Below are positions 1-5,284 of a stretch of 5,284 nucleotides of DNA, in pieces. The DNA is from Sediminibacterium sp. (GTDB lineage: Bacteria > Bacteroidota > Bacteroidia > Chitinophagales > Chitinophagaceae), in the NCBI GenBank assembly GCA_030158535.1, contig JAOASV010000301.1, positions 1 to 5,284 of the forward strand. The letters run 5' to 3'. The notes under the pieces are model-generated. The model made no database searches. It had not been told where the DNA came from and saw only the letters and a program-made list of their open reading frames with translations. Numbering within the stretch: the first letter of the stretch is position 1; each line of letters opens with the position of its first letter. Both the position numbers and the translations under genes were made by a program.

Positions 1-302
1 GCACAAGTGTGACCACAAGCCGTTACTGTTGGGGTATAAGGGATAAAATTATTTTCGCAAGAATAACCTTGACTTAATAATCTGGTTAATCCACCATTTG
101 CTTTAAATAGCGGTCTAAAACGTACCAAATAATCCCAGCGCATTTGATCCACTACAATGCCTACTACCAGCTTAGGTCTTGCCACAGAAGGGGCCAAACT
201 CCCTTTTTGCGCCGTAACTGACGTTGTTTTTTGAGCAATAACGTCATTGCTTAGACATATTGCGAAAAGGCTTAAAAGGCTAAAAATCAAGTGCTTTTTC
301 AT
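1..302 (-). CDS. PafA-like secreted alkaline phosphatase (5' part, cut by window start)
   Basis: This is the N-terminal 100 codons of a phosphatase of the alkaline phosphatase superfamily, closest to the PafA type known from Flavobacteriia, which removes phosphate from many phosphomonoesters outside the cytoplasm using two zinc ions and a threonine nucleophile. Seen here: a signal peptide (residues 1 to about 23, MKKHLIF start, likely cut after DVIA before Gln24). Then comes the conserved strand RPKLVVGIVVDQMRWDYL (about 42-59), whose Asp52 aligns with a zinc ligand. Next is YTPTVTACGHTC (89-100), where Thr94 is the expected nucleophile by comparison with the PT-x-T-x-x-x-H motif of related phosphatases and phosphodiesterases. 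The family is usually about 540 residues, so most of the gene, including the remaining metal ligands, lies to the left of the window. The ATG at 300-302 is chosen because it directly begins the signal peptide. It is divergent from the oxoamine synthase gene. The family is clear, but the exact substrate range is not shown by this fragment. Confidence 0.87.
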   Translation of the reverse strand, partial: MKKHLIFSLLSLFAICLSNDVIAQKTTSVTAQKGSLAPSVARPKLVVGIVVDQMRWDYLVRFRPLFKANGGLTRLLSQGYSCENNFIPYTPTVTACGHTC

Positions 303-360
303 AAGAAATGGGGTATTAAAATGCGTTTTTAACATATTTCAGCGACTAAGATACACAATG

Positions 361-393
361 GTGCATAAATCCAACGCTAATTGAGTGCATAAA
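361..393. repeat. 9-bp direct repeat in divergent intergenic region
   Basis: GTGCATAAA occurs at 361-369 and again at 385-393, a spacing of 24 bp from start to start. The second copy ends 5 bp before the candidate -7 element at 399-406. Two same-direction copies about two helical turns apart next to a promoter could be a regulator binding site for the phosphatase gene, the oxoamine synthase gene, or both. The copies are short and the region is AT-rich, so chance is a real alternative. Confidence 0.3.
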
Positions 394-398
394 AAGAT

Positions 399-406
399 TA
401 ATTTTG
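399..406 (+). promoter_or_regulatory. candidate Bacteroidota -7 element for the oxoamine synthase gene
   Basis: TAATTTTG matches the Bacteroidota -7 consensus TAnnTTTG exactly and lies 40 bp before the ATG at 447, which would give a leader of about 35 nt. The nearest TTG upstream (381-383) leaves a 15-bp spacer, shorter than the usual 17-23, so the -33 half is weak. This is a motif match only. Confidence 0.4.
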
Positions 407-446
407 CATCAATTTTTATTGATTACCAAAGAAATAATGATAATAT

Positions 447-1706
447 ATGGCAGACATCTTTGAGAAACTCCTTAAGAACGCAGGACCATTAGGTCAGCAC
501 CGTGAAAGAGCACATGGTTACTTTGCTTTCCCTAAGTTGGAAGGTGAGATAGGCAGTAGAATGAAATTTAGAGGTAAAGACATGGTTGTTTGGAGCCTAA
601 ATAACTATTTAGGTTTAGCCAATCATCCGGAAGTGAGAAAAGCAGATGCGGACGCTGCAGCTGCATACGGTTTAGCATCTCCAATGGGTGCACGTATGAT
701 GAGTGGTAATACCGATCAGCATGAACAATTAGAAAGTGAACTTGCTGCGTTTGTTTTTAAACAAGACGCGATACTTATGAACTTTGGATATCAAGGTATC
801 ATGAGTACCATTGATGCAATTTGTGGAAGACATGATGTAATTGTGTACGACGCAGAAAGCCATGCATGTATTATTGATGGACTTCGTTTACACCCTGGCC
901 ACCGTTATGTATTTAAGCACAACGACCTTGAAGATTTTGAAAAGCAAATGCAACGTGCTACTGCACTTATTGAAAAGCAAAAGTCAGGTGGTATTTTAGT
1001 AATCACTGAAGGTGTTTTTGGTATGGCTGGTGACCAAGGAAAACTAAAAGAAATTGCTGCATTAAAAGGCAAATATGATTTTAGATTGCTAGTTGATGAT
1101 GCGCATGGATTTGGTACACTTGGAAAAACGGGTGCTGGTGCCGGTGAAGCTCAAGGTTGTCAAGACGCAATTGATTTATACTTTTCTACATTTGCAAAAT
1201 CAATGGCTTCTATCGGGGCATTTTTAGCTGGCGATAAAACCATCATCGATTTTATTCGTTACAATATTCGTTCTCAAATTTTTGCAAAGAGTTTACCAAT
1301 GCCACTTGTGATTGGTAATTTAAAGCGCCTTGAAATGCTTCGCACGATGCCAGAACTTAAAGAAAAGTTATGGAGCAATGCATTAAAATTACAAGCTGGC
1401 TTAAAAGAGCGTGGCTTTGATATTGGTAAAACCGATACGCCTGTTACACCTGTATACATGAAAGGTGGGGTAGAAGAAGCTACTGCGATGGTAATGGACT
1501 TACGCGAAAACTATAAAATATTTTGCTCGATTGTAGTATATCCTGTTATTCCTAAAGGGCATATTATTTACCGCTTAATTCCTACAGCTGCGCACACTGA
1601 CGCTGATATCCAGGAAACATTAATTGCGTTTACTGAAACTAAAGCCAAGTTAGATGCTGGTGCTTACAAGGTAGAAGCGATTCCTGATATGGCAGAGAAA
1701 AAATAA
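447..1706 (+). CDS. alpha-oxoamine synthase family PLP enzyme (serine palmitoyltransferase or cysteate acyltransferase type)
   Basis: This 419-residue cytoplasmic enzyme belongs to the pyridoxal-phosphate alpha-oxoamine synthases, which condense an amino acid with an acyl thioester and release CO2. Relatives include serine palmitoyltransferase, cysteate acyltransferase (capnine and sulfonolipids), 8-amino-7-oxononanoate synthase (BioF) and 2-amino-3-ketobutyrate CoA ligase (Kbl). Visible landmarks are the NNYLGL segment near 52-57; GARMMSG with His92 in the substrate-entry region; ESHACIIDG with PLP-stacking His139; TEGVFGMAGD at 187-196; VDDAHGFGTLG with Asp217 and His220; and STFAKS with Lys251 as the PLP Schiff-base lysine. 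Arg376 in YRLIPTAAHT is expected to bind the substrate carboxylate. The N-terminal extension and the STFAK form (Ala before the lysine where Ser or Gly is common) fit the roughly 420-residue Bacteroidota branch. No biotin or threonine-degradation genes are adjacent, which argues weakly against BioF or Kbl. The gene appears monocistronic: divergent neighbour upstream, strong terminator 13 bp after the stop. The leader is A-rich with no clear Shine-Dalgarno. The family is certain; the choice between serine and cysteate is open. Confidence 0.9.
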   Translation: MADIFEKLLKNAGPLGQHRERAHGYFAFPKLEGEIGSRMKFRGKDMVVWSLNNYLGLANHPEVRKADADAAAAYGLASPMGARMMSGNTDQHEQLESELAAFVFKQDAILMNFGYQGIMSTIDAICGRHDVIVYDAESHACIIDGLRLHPGHRYVFKHNDLEDFEKQMQRATALIEKQKSGGILVITEGVFGMAGDQGKLKEIAALKGKYDFRLLVDDAHGFGTLGKTGAGAGEAQGCQDAIDLYFSTFAKSMASIGAFLAGDKTIIDFIRYNIRSQIFAKSLPMPLVIGNLKRLEMLRTMPELKEKLWSNALKLQAGLKERGFDIGKTDTPVTPVYMKGGVEEATAMVMDLRENYKIFCSIVVYPVIPKGHIIYRLIPTAAHTDADIQETLIAFTETKAKLDAGAYKVEAIPDMAEKK

Positions 1707-1719
1707 ATGAAAAGCATAT

Positions 1720-1752
1720 AAAAAGGCCCGCTACAAAGTAGCGGGCCTTTTT
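1720..1752. terminator. bidirectional rho-independent terminator
   Basis: A perfect 15-bp hairpin: the left arm 1720-1734 (five A, then GGCCCGCTAC), a three-base AAA loop at 1735-1737, and the right arm 1738-1752 (GTAGCGGGCC, then five T). The 10-bp core contains seven G-C pairs. The A-tract on one side and T-tract on the other mean it presents a T-run in either direction. It starts 13 bp after the oxoamine synthase stop on the plus strand and lies 35 bp beyond the DUF2911 gene stop on the minus strand, so it can end both convergent transcripts. Confidence 0.93.
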
Positions 1753-1787
1753 AGTTATATACATTTCGACTTTCTGCGCAACAACAA

Positions 1788-2627
1788 TTATAAACTTTTG
1801 ATTAGTTCATTCGCAAAAGTTACATAGTCTGCATTTTTGCCTGTAGCAATGTCAATACATTTTTGTGCACTTGCTTTAGCGCTTACTTTATCACCAAGCG
1901 CTTTTTCAATTCTTGCTTTTAAAAGTAACATCCAATACGCTTCTTTGTTACCCTCAACAGCTTTTGTAATATTTACAAGTGCTTTGTTATAGTCTTTGTC
2001 AAACTCATAATAAAAATTAGCAGCTGTGTTGTAAGTGTTTGCTTGCACTGCATCTGCAGCCAATGCTTTTTCTACTTGCGCACGAACACGGTCTTTAATA
2101 TTTGTACTAATTGGAACGGCTACTTGAACACCAGCCCAAGCCATATGTAGTTCACATGTTTCTGCAGCGATGTTTTCAAACTGCATGGTAAAAGTTTCTG
2201 CAAAGTTTGCAGCTTTTTGCGCTTTTACTTTTACGCGAACAACGTCTTCTGCTTCTTTATACCCGTCTGATCCCCAATTGTTAACGCCTTTATTAATAAT
2301 CACGTCCCAAATTTCTTTACCAGGGATTGCATAAATAACATAGGTGCCCGCTTCTAATTCGGTACCACCAATGGTTACTTTGTCTGTAAATTTAATTTTA
2401 GTTGCTGCGTTAGCACCAAGGCGCCATATGCTACCTAAAGGGGCTAATTCACTTTTTTCTTTTAATACCGTACGACCTTTAATGTTAGGGCGAGAGTATG
2501 TTAATTCAATAGCACCCATACCAAAATCTTGGTTAATTTTTTGTGTAGTACTTGGTGCAGGCATTTTAATTTGAGCGCTTGCAAACATGGTTACAAAAGC
2601 AGCTGCAATGGTGAGTATTTTTTTCAT
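1788..2627 (-). CDS. secreted DUF2911 domain protein with TPR-like C-terminus
   Basis: A 279-residue exported protein of unknown biochemical function. The signal peptide covers residues 1 to about 18 (MKKILTIAAA start, probable cut at ASA before Gln19). The DUF2911 domain spans roughly 28-175 and shows its usual landmarks: YSRPNIKGR (44-52), the tryptophan in the segment SIWRLGANAATKI (66-78), AGTYVIYAIPG (93-103) and a following Trp107. The rest (about 180-279) is predicted helical with alternating Ala, Lys and aromatic positions (NFYYEFDKDYNKAL, then EAYWMLLLKARIEKALGD). This resembles one or two tetratricopeptide-type helix pairs, often seen behind this domain in Bacteroidota. There is no lipobox cysteine, so it is expected to be periplasmic or secreted. 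It follows xerD by 38 bp on the same strand but has its own -7 element in that gap, and it shares the hairpin at 1720-1752 as terminator. The domain call is firm; no catalytic motif is visible and I assign no activity. Confidence 0.9.
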   Translation of the reverse strand: MKKILTIAAAFVTMFASAQIKMPAPSTTQKINQDFGMGAIELTYSRPNIKGRTVLKEKSELAPLGSIWRLGANAATKIKFTDKVTIGGTELEAGTYVIYAIPGKEIWDVIINKGVNNWGSDGYKEAEDVVRVKVKAQKAANFAETFTMQFENIAAETCELHMAWAGVQVAVPISTNIKDRVRAQVEKALAADAVQANTYNTAANFYYEFDKDYNKALVNITKAVEGNKEAYWMLLLKARIEKALGDKVSAKASAQKCIDIATGKNADYVTFANELIKSL

Positions 2628-2654
2628 AGGTAAAACTTTATGTTTTTAGAATAG

Positions 2655-2662
2655 CAAACCTA
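2655..2662 (-). promoter_or_regulatory. candidate -7 element for the DUF2911 gene
   Basis: Read on the minus strand this is TAGGTTTG, an exact match to TAnnTTTG. It lies immediately after the xerD stop codon and 27 bp before the DUF2911 start, giving a leader of about 20 nt. No TTG is present at the expected -33 distance, which would fall inside the last codons of xerD. The position in a short same-strand gap suggests that the downstream gene can be transcribed independently of xerD. Confidence 0.4.
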
Positions 2663-2665
2663 ACA

Positions 2666-3568
2666 CTATTTTTTAAATGCAGGATGAAACTGTTGAAGGG
2701 TATCCCTTAAAAAATCGCGGTTCAGGTGGGTGTAGATTTCGGTGGTGGTAATGCTTTCGTGACCTAGCATTTCTTGAACGGCCCTTAAATCGGCACCGCC
2801 CTCCACTAAATGGGTGGCAAAACTATGCCTAAAGGTATGTGGTGAAATCACTTTTGTGATACCAGCTGTTAGCGCGAGGCTTTTGATAATATAAAATATC
2901 ATCACCCGGCTTAATGCATTGCCGCGCCTGTTTAAAAACAGGATATCCTGGTTTTTTTCTGAAACAGTCTGGTGTGACCTCACCGTGTCTTTGTAAATTT
3001 TAATGCACTTAATAGCGTCTGTTCCAATAGGTACAAGTCTTTCTTTATCGCCTTTACCAATTACGCGGATAAATCCAATGTCTAAATACAAGCAAGATAT
3101 TTTAAGACCCACTAGTTCGCTGACACGTAGTCCACAACTGTACATGGTTTCTAAAATGGCTTTATTTCTTGTGCCCTCAGGGCTCGATAAATCGATGGCG
3201 CCAATAAGTTGTTCTATTTCTTCAAAGCTTAAAGTATCTGGTAATTTTCGTCTGGTTTTTGGGGCTTCGAGTAGGGTAGAAGGATCGATGGTGACAAGCT
3301 GTTCTGTGAGTAGGTATTTATAAAAACTTCTGATACCCGAAATAATTCGGGCCTGTGTTGTAGCGCCCATGCCAAGCTCTCCAATCCATTTTACAAAATC
3401 CTGTAAGTCTTTAAGGGTAAGGGCTGCAGGATTTTTTTCGTTATTCGTTACTTGTAAATACTGTGTTAATTTAGTAACGTCATGCAGGTAGGCTTCCACC
3501 GAGTGGTCACTCAAAGATTTCTCCAATCGTAAGTATGCTTTGTATCCTTTTTTATAGGCTTCCCACAT
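2666..3568 (-). CDS. xerD: site-specific tyrosine recombinase XerD
   Basis: A 300-residue tyrosine recombinase, the usual length for XerC/XerD, which act in the cytoplasm at the chromosomal dif site to resolve chromosome dimers at division. The N-terminal SAM-like DNA-binding domain covers about 1-88 (SDHSVEAYLHDV, then the segment around ARIISGIRSFYKYL). The C-terminal catalytic domain covers about 110-295 and has the full active-site set: Arg148 in CGLRVSEL, Lys172 in GKGDKER, His244 and Arg247 in HTFRHSFATHL, His270 in MLGHESITTT and the nucleophile Tyr279 in EIYTHL. All catalytic residues are intact and there is no adjacent integrase-type cargo, attachment site or tRNA, so this is read as the housekeeping enzyme and not a mobile-element integrase. 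XerD rather than XerC is chosen by overall similarity and is less certain than the family. The stop is TAG at 2666-2668. It is divergent from the ykgJ-type gene. Confidence 0.93.
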   Translation of the reverse strand: MWEAYKKGYKAYLRLEKSLSDHSVEAYLHDVTKLTQYLQVTNNEKNPAALTLKDLQDFVKWIGELGMGATTQARIISGIRSFYKYLLTEQLVTIDPSTLLEAPKTRRKLPDTLSFEEIEQLIGAIDLSSPEGTRNKAILETMYSCGLRVSELVGLKISCLYLDIGFIRVIGKGDKERLVPIGTDAIKCIKIYKDTVRSHQTVSEKNQDILFLNRRGNALSRVMIFYIIKSLALTAGITKVISPHTFRHSFATHLVEGGADLRAVQEMLGHESITTTEIYTHLNRDFLRDTLQQFHPAFKK

Positions 3569-3629
3569 CGGTTAATTATTAATTGCGCAGTGTTTACCGG
3601 TTAATTTGGAAATGAAGGTAAGCTAACCG
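3569..3629. repeat. CGGTTA repeats between xerD and the ykgJ-type gene
   Basis: CGGTTAATT occurs twice in direct orientation at 3569-3577 and 3598-3606, 29 bp apart, and the inverse TAACCG occurs at 3624-3629. The middle copy sits in a near-palindrome, TTTACCGGTTAA (3593-3604), with one mismatched pair. All three lie in the 100-bp divergent intergenic region, the first touching the xerD start codon. This could be an operator, or the inverted pair (3598-3603 with 3624-3629) could form a weak hairpin in RNA. The matches are short and function is not shown. Confidence 0.35.
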
Positions 3630-3641
3630 ATATTGCGACAC

Positions 3642-3649
3642 CAAATTTA
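3642..3649 (-). promoter_or_regulatory. candidate -7 element for xerD
   Basis: On the minus strand this reads TAAATTTG, an exact TAnnTTTG match, 73 bp before the xerD start. No -33 TTG is found at the normal distance. The resulting leader would be about 65 nt and would contain all three CGGTTA/TAACCG copies at 3569-3629. This is an AT-rich region, so a chance match is possible. Confidence 0.28.
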
Positions 3650-3668
3650 TTCAAAGTAAAGTCAAGAA

Positions 3669-4163
3669 ATGCAGGTGAATCTTAAGTCGTTTAAGCAGAA
3701 GGCAAAAAAACACGAAAAATCTTTTAAAAGTTTCTTATCAAAAATTGGTCGTAAGCCTCCTAAAGATTTAGATAAAAATGAACCAGCTATTGATGCCGAA
3801 GTTTGGAAAGAAGTAGACTGTTTAAGTTGTGCCAATTGTTGTAAAAGCATGAGCCCCACATTTACGGCTACCGATATTAAAAGAATTGCCGGACATTTTA
3901 ATATTTCTCCCAAAGAGTTTAAAGCGACTTGGCTTGAGTATGATGCCAAAGACAATGACTGGGTGAATGTTTCGCAGCCTTGTCAGTTTTTAAATTTGAG
4001 CACTAATATGTGTTCTATTTATGAGGTAAGACCCTCAGACTGTGCAGGTTTCCCGCATCTCAAAAAGAAAAAGTTTGTTGAATACTTGCACGTTCACAAG
4101 CAAAATATATCATACTGCCCAGCCACATTTAAGATGGTTGAAAAAATGATGGAGCGCTACTAG
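3669..4163 (+). CDS. YkgJ family cysteine cluster protein (CxxCxxCC)
   Basis: A 164-residue cytoplasmic protein of the YkgJ / CxxCxxCC family, thought to bind zinc or iron; no reaction is established for most members. The defining cluster is CLSCANCC at 51-58 (Cys51, 54, 57, 58), followed by PCQFL (Cys105), MCSIYEVRPSDC (Cys115 and Cys125, with the characteristic YEVRP) and a last Cys150 near the end. These eight cysteines fit the family pattern of metal-site residues. The first 45 residues are strongly basic and lysine-rich (KSFKQKAKKHEKSFK) and precede the cluster as an extension, probably helical and surface-exposed. There is no signal peptide or membrane segment. The gene is divergent from xerD and its stop overlaps that of yraN on the other strand. 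The start at 3669 has only an A-rich leader before it. The family is clear, the role unknown. Confidence 0.88.
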   Translation: MQVNLKSFKQKAKKHEKSFKSFLSKIGRKPPKDLDKNEPAIDAEVWKEVDCLSCANCCKSMSPTFTATDIKRIAGHFNISPKEFKATWLEYDAKDNDWVNVSQPCQFLNLSTNMCSIYEVRPSDCAGFPHLKKKKFVEYLHVHKQNISYCPATFKMVEKMMERY

Positions 4164-4519
4164 AAGTAAACATCCTCAATAAAATATAGGGTAGGTTCTT
4201 TGCCTGACTCAAGATTAATGGCTACCACATCAAACTGAATGTTTTTAAAGTTTGGGTGTAAGTAATGATAGTGGCAGGCGGCATTTTTTAAATGCCTCAT
4301 TTTTTTACCCGAAATATGCTGTTCGGGGTGCCCAAATTGCAAGCTGGTTCTGGTTTTTACTTCCACAAAATGAAGGGTCTTGCCAATGGCTGCAATAATA
4401 TCAAGTTCCCAGTGATGGTGTCTCCAATTGACATCTAATATGGTATAGCCAATATTTATGAGGTAATCTGCTGCCATAGTTTCCCCTTGTTTCCCTATTT
4501 CAAAGTTTTGAGAAGACAT
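4160..4519 (-). CDS. YraN family protein (UPF0102), endonuclease-like fold
   Basis: A 119-residue protein of the YraN/UPF0102 family, the usual length. These proteins have a restriction-endonuclease-like (PD-(D/E)XK) fold and have been suspected of a role in DNA processing or repair, but the biological function is not settled. The conserved signature is all present: GKQGETMAADYL (9-20), with Gly12 and Glu13; the GYTILDVNWR strand (24-33); WELDIIA (37-43) with Asp40; and FVEVKTR (51-57), with Glu53 and Lys55 forming the D...ExK core. FDVVAINL (96-103) matches the family's terminal strand. No signal peptide is present. It starts 64 bp from the divergent manA start and its TAG stop overlaps the stop of the ykgJ-type gene. 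Family assignment is firm; nuclease activity is inferred from the fold only. Confidence 0.92.
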   Translation of the reverse strand: MSSQNFEIGKQGETMAADYLINIGYTILDVNWRHHHWELDIIAAIGKTLHFVEVKTRTSLQFGHPEQHISGKKMRHLKNAACHYHYLHPNFKNIQFDVVAINLESGKEPTLYFIEDVYF

Positions 4520-4540
4520 AGGATTAAAATTGTAGGGTTG
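4507..4540 (+). promoter_or_regulatory. candidate manA promoter
   Basis: TTTG at 4507-4510 is followed after 22 bp by TAGGGTTG at 4533-4540, a one-mismatch match to TAnnTTTG. The spacing is within the 17-23 range for Bacteroidota -33/-7 elements. The -33 half lies inside the first codons of yraN on the opposite strand. It would give a manA leader of about 35 nt containing the small inverted repeat at 4549-4565. Confidence 0.3.
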
Positions 4541-4548
4541 TATAACAT

Positions 4549-4565
4549 ACGAAAGTATTTTTCGT
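4549..4565. repeat. short inverted repeat in manA leader
   Basis: ACGAAA (4549-4554) pairs with TTTCGT (4560-4565) around a five-base loop. An alternative fold pairs ATAC with GTAT around a GAAA tetraloop at 4547-4558. Both stems are weak and AT-rich. It sits 19 bp before the manA start and could be an operator half-site pair or a leader hairpin, but chance is likely. Confidence 0.22.
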
Positions 4566-4583
4566 TACTATAAAAAAAGGAAC

Positions 4584-5284
4584 ATGTCTTTTAAGTATAG
4601 CATTCATAAATTACAAGGTACCGTTCAGAACTATAGCTGGGGTGGTACCACATTTTTGCCCAAGCTATTAAGTATAGAAAACCCAAATCATAAGCCCTTT
4701 GCAGAGTATTGGTTGGGTATTCATGCTGGTGGCCCTGCAAGTATTGAGGTAAACCAACAAGCCGTTTTACTTTCCGATGCTATCGCAACAGATCCAAAAG
4801 CAGCATTATCAGAACCTGTTTTAAACCATTTTGGAGGTTTGCCATACCTTTTTAAAGTTCTGGATGTAAAAGACATGCTTTCTATTCAAGTGCATCCCAC
4901 AAAAGAATATGCAAAGGTCGCATTTGAAAAGGAAGAAGCGGCAGGTATCGCATTAAATGCACCTAACCGAAATTATAAAGACACCAATCATAAACCAGAG
5001 ATTATGCTGGCTATGAGTGAGTTCTGGCTGTTACATGGATTTAAATCTGAAGCTAAAATATTAGAAATGCTAGAAAATATAGCAGAATTTCAGGTATTAG
5101 TACCCTTGTACAAATCTGAGGGATTGAAGGGGTTGTACCAGTTTTTGATGGAAATGGAACAGGCGCAGGTGGATAGTCTTTTAAGCCCGGTGGTTAAAAG
5201 GGCCCTTAGGAACAAACAGGAGGGTAAAGTTGTCAGAAACGACCCAGATTGGTGGGTGGCTAAATTGTATGAAAATGCAGCAGG
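4584..5284 (+). CDS. manA: mannose-6-phosphate isomerase, class I (3' end beyond window)
   Basis: The first 233 codons of class I (type I PMI) mannose-6-phosphate isomerase, a zinc enzyme that interconverts fructose 6-phosphate and mannose 6-phosphate in the cytoplasm and so links glycolysis to GDP-mannose and mannosylated glycans. Landmarks: LQGTVQNYSWGG (10-21), FAEYWLGIH (39-47), LPYLFKVLDV (86-95), LSIQVHP (99-105) and NHKPEIMLA (135-143), followed by the FWLLHGF segment (147-153). Gln102, His104 and Glu139 align with three of the four zinc ligands of the E. coli enzyme (Gln97, His99, Glu134). The fourth, a histidine around residue 260, lies past the window edge. The ATG at 4584 is preceded by an A-run ending in AGGA, the most Shine-Dalgarno-like leader in the window, though very close to the start. 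No frameshift or early stop is seen. The gene is divergent from yraN. Confidence 0.95.
   Translation, partial: MSFKYSIHKLQGTVQNYSWGGTTFLPKLLSIENPNHKPFAEYWLGIHAGGPASIEVNQQAVLLSDAIATDPKAALSEPVLNHFGGLPYLFKVLDVKDMLSIQVHPTKEYAKVAFEKEEAAGIALNAPNRNYKDTNHKPEIMLAMSEFWLLHGFKSEAKILEMLENIAEFQVLVPLYKSEGLKGLYQFLMEMEQAQVDSLLSPVVKRALRNKQEGKVVRNDPDWWVAKLYENAA

Noticed and set aside
372..379. Minus-strand TAGCGTTG as a -7 element for the phosphatase gene
   Set aside because: It has one mismatch to TAnnTTTG and no TTG at the expected -33 distance, so it is too weak to list as a feature.
447..1706. Annotation as biotin-synthesis BioF
   Set aside because: No biotin genes are adjacent and the sequence resembles the longer Bacteroidota lipid-base branch more than typical BioF, although only a phylogeny would settle it.
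2344..2574. 76-codon open frame antisense to the DUF2911 gene
   Set aside because: It is opposite conserved DUF2911 codons and has no supporting start signal or domain.
3003..3323. 106-codon open frame antisense to xerD
   Set aside because: It lies wholly inside xerD, has no recognisable domain, and is the frame shadow expected from a conserved coding region.
2666..3568. Tyrosine recombinase as sign of an integrated element or genomic island
   Set aside because: The length, intact catalytic set and surrounding housekeeping genes fit chromosomal XerD, and there are no att repeats, tRNA or phage genes nearby.
3601..3608. TTAATTTG as a plus-strand -7 element for the ykgJ-type gene
   Set aside because: The second conserved base is wrong and the nearest upstream TTG is only 15 bp away. 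It also overlaps the repeat element.
3662..3955. 97-codon open frame antisense to the ykgJ-type gene
   Set aside because: It overlaps a clear family member on the other strand and shows no family resemblance of its own.

Overview
The window reads as a chromosomal, largely housekeeping segment of a member of the Bacteroidota, most likely Chitinophagales or a relative. The reasons are the gene families present (PafA-type phosphatase, a long-form alpha-oxoamine synthase, a DUF2911 protein, XerD, YkgJ, YraN and class I mannose-6-phosphate isomerase), A/T-rich leaders mostly without clear Shine-Dalgarno sequences, and several matches to the Bacteroidota -7 promoter element TAnnTTTG. The genus is an inference and cannot be fixed from this stretch.

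Layout, left to right. Bases 1-302 (minus) hold the 5' end of a secreted PafA-like alkaline phosphatase. A 144-bp divergent intergenic region follows, with a 9-bp direct repeat and a candidate promoter. Bases 447-1706 (plus) encode a PLP-dependent alpha-oxoamine synthase of the kind that starts sphingolipid or sulfonolipid base synthesis. A strong hairpin at 1720-1752, A-rich on one side and T-rich on the other, lies between the convergent ends of this gene and the next and can stop transcripts from both directions. Bases 1788-2627 (minus) encode a secreted DUF2911 protein with a helical, TPR-like tail. Just upstream of it on the same strand is xerD (2666-3568), and a perfect -7 element sits in the 38-bp gap between them. 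Divergent from xerD is a YkgJ-type cysteine-cluster protein (3669-4163). It converges on yraN (4160-4519, minus) so tightly that one CTAG carries both stop codons. Bases 4584-5284 (plus) hold the first 233 codons of manA, which runs off the window.

Most genes are transcribed alone or in pairs from divergent intergenic regions, so there is no single pathway operon. Broad themes are cell-envelope lipid synthesis (the oxoamine synthase), phosphate scavenging (PafA), sugar phosphate supply for mannose-containing glycans (ManA) and chromosome maintenance (XerD, possibly YraN). No tRNA, rRNA, CRISPR array, insertion sequence or attachment site is visible, and no gap between genes exceeds 150 bp. 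I do not see a new multi-gene system. The points most worth a second look are the unresolved amino-acid substrate of the oxoamine synthase, the shared stop codons of ykgJ and yraN, and short repeats in two divergent intergenic regions.
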